This document shows, one piece after another, positions 22,975 to 25,034 of a stretch of DNA of 25,034 nucleotides. Made by a program: the position numbers and the translations under genes. The first letter of the stretch is position 1. Each line of letters starts with the position of its first letter. Source of the stretch: JBQTKD01 sp052389435 (GTDB lineage Bacteria; Actinomycetota; Actinomycetes; Sporichthyales; Sporichthyaceae); the NCBI GenBank assembly GCA_052389435.1, contig JBQTIB010000099.1, positions 1 to 25,034 of the forward strand. The letters are read 5' to 3'. The notes under the pieces are model-generated. The model ran no database searches. It was not told the DNA's origin and saw only the letters and a list, made by a program, of their open reading frames with translations.

Positions 22975-23022
22975 CGGCGTCCGCTCAAGGGTGAGCTATG
23001 GGTCACGGACGAGCGGACGTCC
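22975..23022 (-). repeat. 48-bp palindromic repeat, copy 2 (inverted)
   Basis: Aligns to the reverse complement of copy 1 at about 41 of 48 positions, including an unbroken 20-bp core. Its own arms CGTCCGCTC (22978-22986) and GAGCGGACG (23011-23019) still pair, but the second inner arm is altered (GGAC where copy 1 has CCTT). It lies between the DUF998 start and the methyltransferase stop. Confidence 0.75.
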
Positions 23023-23039
23023 CGAATTCTGGCGGTGTG

Positions 23040-23939
23040 TCAGCCGAGGTACGTCGACTCCAGCACGAGGTCCTTGAGGAGGGACTGGTACTCGACGTGG
23101 GTCTCGTGCTCGACGGTGCGCCAGGTGCGGCCCTCCTCCTCGCGCATGAGCGCGCGGTAGTCGGGGGCGCCGGGGAACTTGATGTTGTCCGCGACGACGA
23201 CCGAGCCGGCGTGCAGCCACTTCTGATCCACGATGATCCGCAGGTCCGAGACGTAGGCCTCCTTCGCGTGGTCGAGGAACACGAAGTCGAGTTGCCCGTC
23301 GCCGAAGCCGAACTCGGTGCGCAGCCGCTCCGGGGTGCGGTCGTCGCCGAGCACGCCGTCGATCACGGTCACCCGGTCCGAGACGCCCGCGTGCTCGATG
23401 ACGCGCCGCGCGACGACGGCGTTGTCCGGATTGAACTCGACGGTGAACACCCGGGCGTTCGGGCCCGCCGCGCGGGCGAGACGCAGCGCGCCGTAGCCGC
23501 AGTACGTGCCAAGCTCCAAGAGAAGCGCAGGTCCGGCCTGGTGCACGGCGTCGTCGAGGATTTCGCCCTTCTCGTCGCCGACGTTGATGAGAAGCGACTT
23601 GGTGCGGGCGAACCTGTCGACGACGCGGATGACGTCGTCGAGGTCGCCCGGCGTCGCGTTCGCCTCGACGTAGGCGGCGAGTGCCTCCTCGCGCCCGTCG
23701 CCGACCTGCCACTCGGTGGTCAGGTGCTTCATGCCGACGACGAGCCGCAGGAACGACAGGCGCAGGAACGGCACCGGCTTGCCGGCCGCCTCGTTGCCGG
23801 CGACGGCCAACGCCGCGAGCGCCCCGGCCCCGAGGAGCTTGCGCTTGAGGCCCGCGTCGGACCGGCCGGCGAGCAACCCGGTGACCAGAGTGGCGCCGGC
23901 GGCGCCGAGCAGGGTGCGTGACGGCGCAGGACGAGACAT
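23040..23939 (-). CDS. Membrane-anchored catechol O-methyltransferase-like enzyme
   Basis: A 299-residue SAM-dependent methyltransferase closest in pattern to vertebrate COMT. ATG 23939 has GGGGGA 4 nt upstream. Two hydrophobic stretches (about 10-25 and 35-48) could anchor it in the membrane. The catalytic domain has INVGDEKGEI, SAM motif I LLLELGTYCGYGALRLA (139-155), VEFNP, and the metal/catalytic set Asp223 and Lys226 (FLDHAKEAY), Asp251-Asn252 (ADNIKFPGAPDY) and Glu283. These match COMT Mg2+ ligands and the catalytic Lys, so methylation of a catechol-type hydroxyl is likely. The natural substrate is unknown; mycobacteria have soluble relatives. Standalone minus-strand gene, divergent from the ankyrin-like gene. 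Confidence 0.9.
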   Translation of the reverse strand: MSRPAPSRTLLGAAGATLVTGLLAGRSDAGLKRKLLGAGALAALAVAGNEAAGKPVPFLRLSFLRLVVGMKHLTTEWQVGDGREEALAAYVEANATPGDLDDVIRVVDRFARTKSLLINVGDEKGEILDDAVHQAGPALLLELGTYCGYGALRLARAAGPNARVFTVEFNPDNAVVARRVIEHAGVSDRVTVIDGVLGDDRTPERLRTEFGFGDGQLDFVFLDHAKEAYVSDLRIIVDQKWLHAGSVVVADNIKFPGAPDYRALMREEEGRTWRTVEHETHVEYQSLLKDLVLESTYLG

Positions 23940-24138
23940 GGGATCCCCCGTTCGATCGACGGCGTTCACCGTAGACCTCGAAGGTGAAGGCGGGGTTGCG
24001 CTATCGTCCGGCCAGGCGTTCCCGGGCGCCACCGGTCCGCGGGAAGGGCAGCGCCCATTGGGAGCAGTACGGAGTAGAGCGCACGCTTCCCTCCTTCCTG
24101 CCACGCGCCGCGGACCGCGGGCGTGGATGGAGGCAGCG

Positions 24139-25034
24139 GTGCCGGCTCTCGTTCTTCCCGAAGACCCCAACCTCGCGCAGTTGCGCAATCGCGCGCGCGA
24201 TCTGCAACGCGCCGCCCGGGCGGGCGATCCCGACGCCCTGGCGCTGGTCGCGGAGTTCCACCCCGATCGCGTCGCCGACGCGACGTGGCAACTGAGCGCG
24301 GCACAGTTGGTCGTCGCCCGCCAGTACGGCTTCGGCGGCTGGCCGGCGCTCGTCCACTACGTGGAGACCGTTGCCGAACACAGCAGCAACCCGGACCGGG
24401 CGCCGGCGTCCGACGACCCGGCCACCGAATTCCTGCGCCGAGCGTGTCTGACCTACGGCGACCAGGACGGTCCCCTGCAACAGAGCGCGGCAGCGGTGCT
24501 CGCCGAGCAGCCGAGGCTGGCCGAGTCCGACGTCTACGTCGCGGCGGCGTGCGGACACGTCGACGCCACCGCGATCCTGCTCGGGGCCGACCCGGGTCTG
24601 GCCCGCCGTCCCGGTGGCCCGCACGGCTGGCTGCCGATCGCCTACCTCGCCTACGCCCGGCACGACCCACAGATCGACCCCGACGCCGTGGTCGCGACCG
24701 CGCGCCTGCACCTCGGCGCCGGCGCCGATCCCAACGCCGGCTTCCTCTGGCACGGTCTGCCGCACGCCTTCACGCTGCTGACCGGTGTCTTCGGGCACGG
24801 CGAACTCGGCCCGCAACGCCAGCCGCGCCACCCGGCCGAGCACGCGCTTGCCGGGATGCTTCTCGCCGCGGGAGCCGACCCCAACGACGCGCAGGCCCTC
24901 TACAACCGCATGTTCCAGCCCGACGACGACCACCTCGAGATGCTCTTCGGATTCGGTCTCGGCACCGGCGACGGCGGACCGTGGCGCCGCCGGCTCGGCG
25001 AACGCACCCCGAGCCCCCGCGAACTGGTGGCTAG
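24139..25034 (+). CDS. Ankyrin-repeat-like protein, 5' part (runs off window)
   Basis: GTG 24139 has GGAGG 5 nt upstream; an ATG at 24127 overlaps that site. The frame is open for about 298 codons to the window edge. The N-terminus reads PALVLPEDPNLAQLRNRARDLQRAARAGDPDALALV, then LSAAQLVVARQYGFGGWPALVHYVE. This is a recognisable family in which such a leader precedes ankyrin-like repeats. Repeat-like pieces follow: AAACGHVDATAILLGADP, LHLGAGADPNAG and MLLAAGADPNDAQALYN. Ankyrin repeats bind proteins; no enzyme motif is seen. The 200 bp upstream hold the divergent promoter region shared with the methyltransferase gene, with no recognised site. Confidence 0.85.
   Translation, partial: MPALVLPEDPNLAQLRNRARDLQRAARAGDPDALALVAEFHPDRVADATWQLSAAQLVVARQYGFGGWPALVHYVETVAEHSSNPDRAPASDDPATEFLRRACLTYGDQDGPLQQSAAAVLAEQPRLAESDVYVAAACGHVDATAILLGADPGLARRPGGPHGWLPIAYLAYARHDPQIDPDAVVATARLHLGAGADPNAGFLWHGLPHAFTLLTGVFGHGELGPQRQPRHPAEHALAGMLLAAGADPNDAQALYNRMFQPDDDHLEMLFGFGLGTGDGGPWRRRLGERTPSPRELVA

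Noticed and set aside
1..25034. CRISPR arrays, rRNA genes and complete tRNA genes
   Set aside because: No regularly spaced repeats, no rRNA-like stretches, and only the tRNA-Pro 3' fragment was found.

Overview
The window is very GC-rich DNA with strong G/C at third codon positions, many GTG starts, and gene families typical of Actinomycetota: an SCP2-like protein, a DHA2 exporter, and a flavinylation module. I read it as chromosome of a high-GC actinobacterium; the genus cannot be fixed from sequence alone.

Layout. Bases 1-1539 are the right end of an integrated element. It carries a tyrosine integrase (minus strand) and, beside it, a 22-bp remnant of a tRNA-Pro 3' end (attachment site). 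The tRNA's presumed own UUCG-loop terminator follows. The host chromosome starts there, with a gene for a PD-(D/E)XK nuclease of the intron-associated type. Next come a secreted glycine-rich protein (minus), a small conserved protein, a type IB topoisomerase and an acyl-CoA dehydrogenase. From 6879 to 10837 five genes form a tight operon: SsuCBA-like ABC permease, ATPase and Tat/lipoprotein binding protein, then a PhyH-type Fe(II)/2-oxoglutarate dioxygenase and an SCP2-like lipid-binding protein. An ATPase/DUF4143 gene (11021-12280) with tandem repeats in its leader follows.

12358-14981 is a flavin electron-transfer module: ferric-reductase-like membrane flavoprotein, FMN-binding protein and ApbE flavin transferase. 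Two of its three genes are broken as read, the reductase by a 1-base frameshift near 13273 and apbE by a TAG at codon 10. Convergent to it is a 3-kb minus-strand gene joining GspE-N/MshEN-like domains to a GT2 glycosyltransferase core that has lost several catalytic motifs. A short membrane-protein gene with an in-frame TAA (18364) comes next, then a DHA2 MFS exporter divergent from a TRIC-like channel gene.

20880-23040 holds a NUDIX hydrolase, an unrecognised acidic protein and a DUF998 membrane protein, bracketed by two oppositely oriented copies of a palindromic repeat of about 48 bp. The window ends with a membrane-anchored COMT-like O-methyltransferase (minus) and the 5' part of an ankyrin-like gene running off the edge.

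Most notable for follow-up: the degenerate MshEN-GT2 protein, the ABC-PhyH-SCP2 operon, the tRNA-Pro island boundary beside a homing-type nuclease, and the inverted palindromic repeat pair. Three separate coding disruptions lie within about 5 kb, so base-level quality of 13.2-18.4 kb should be checked before calling decay.
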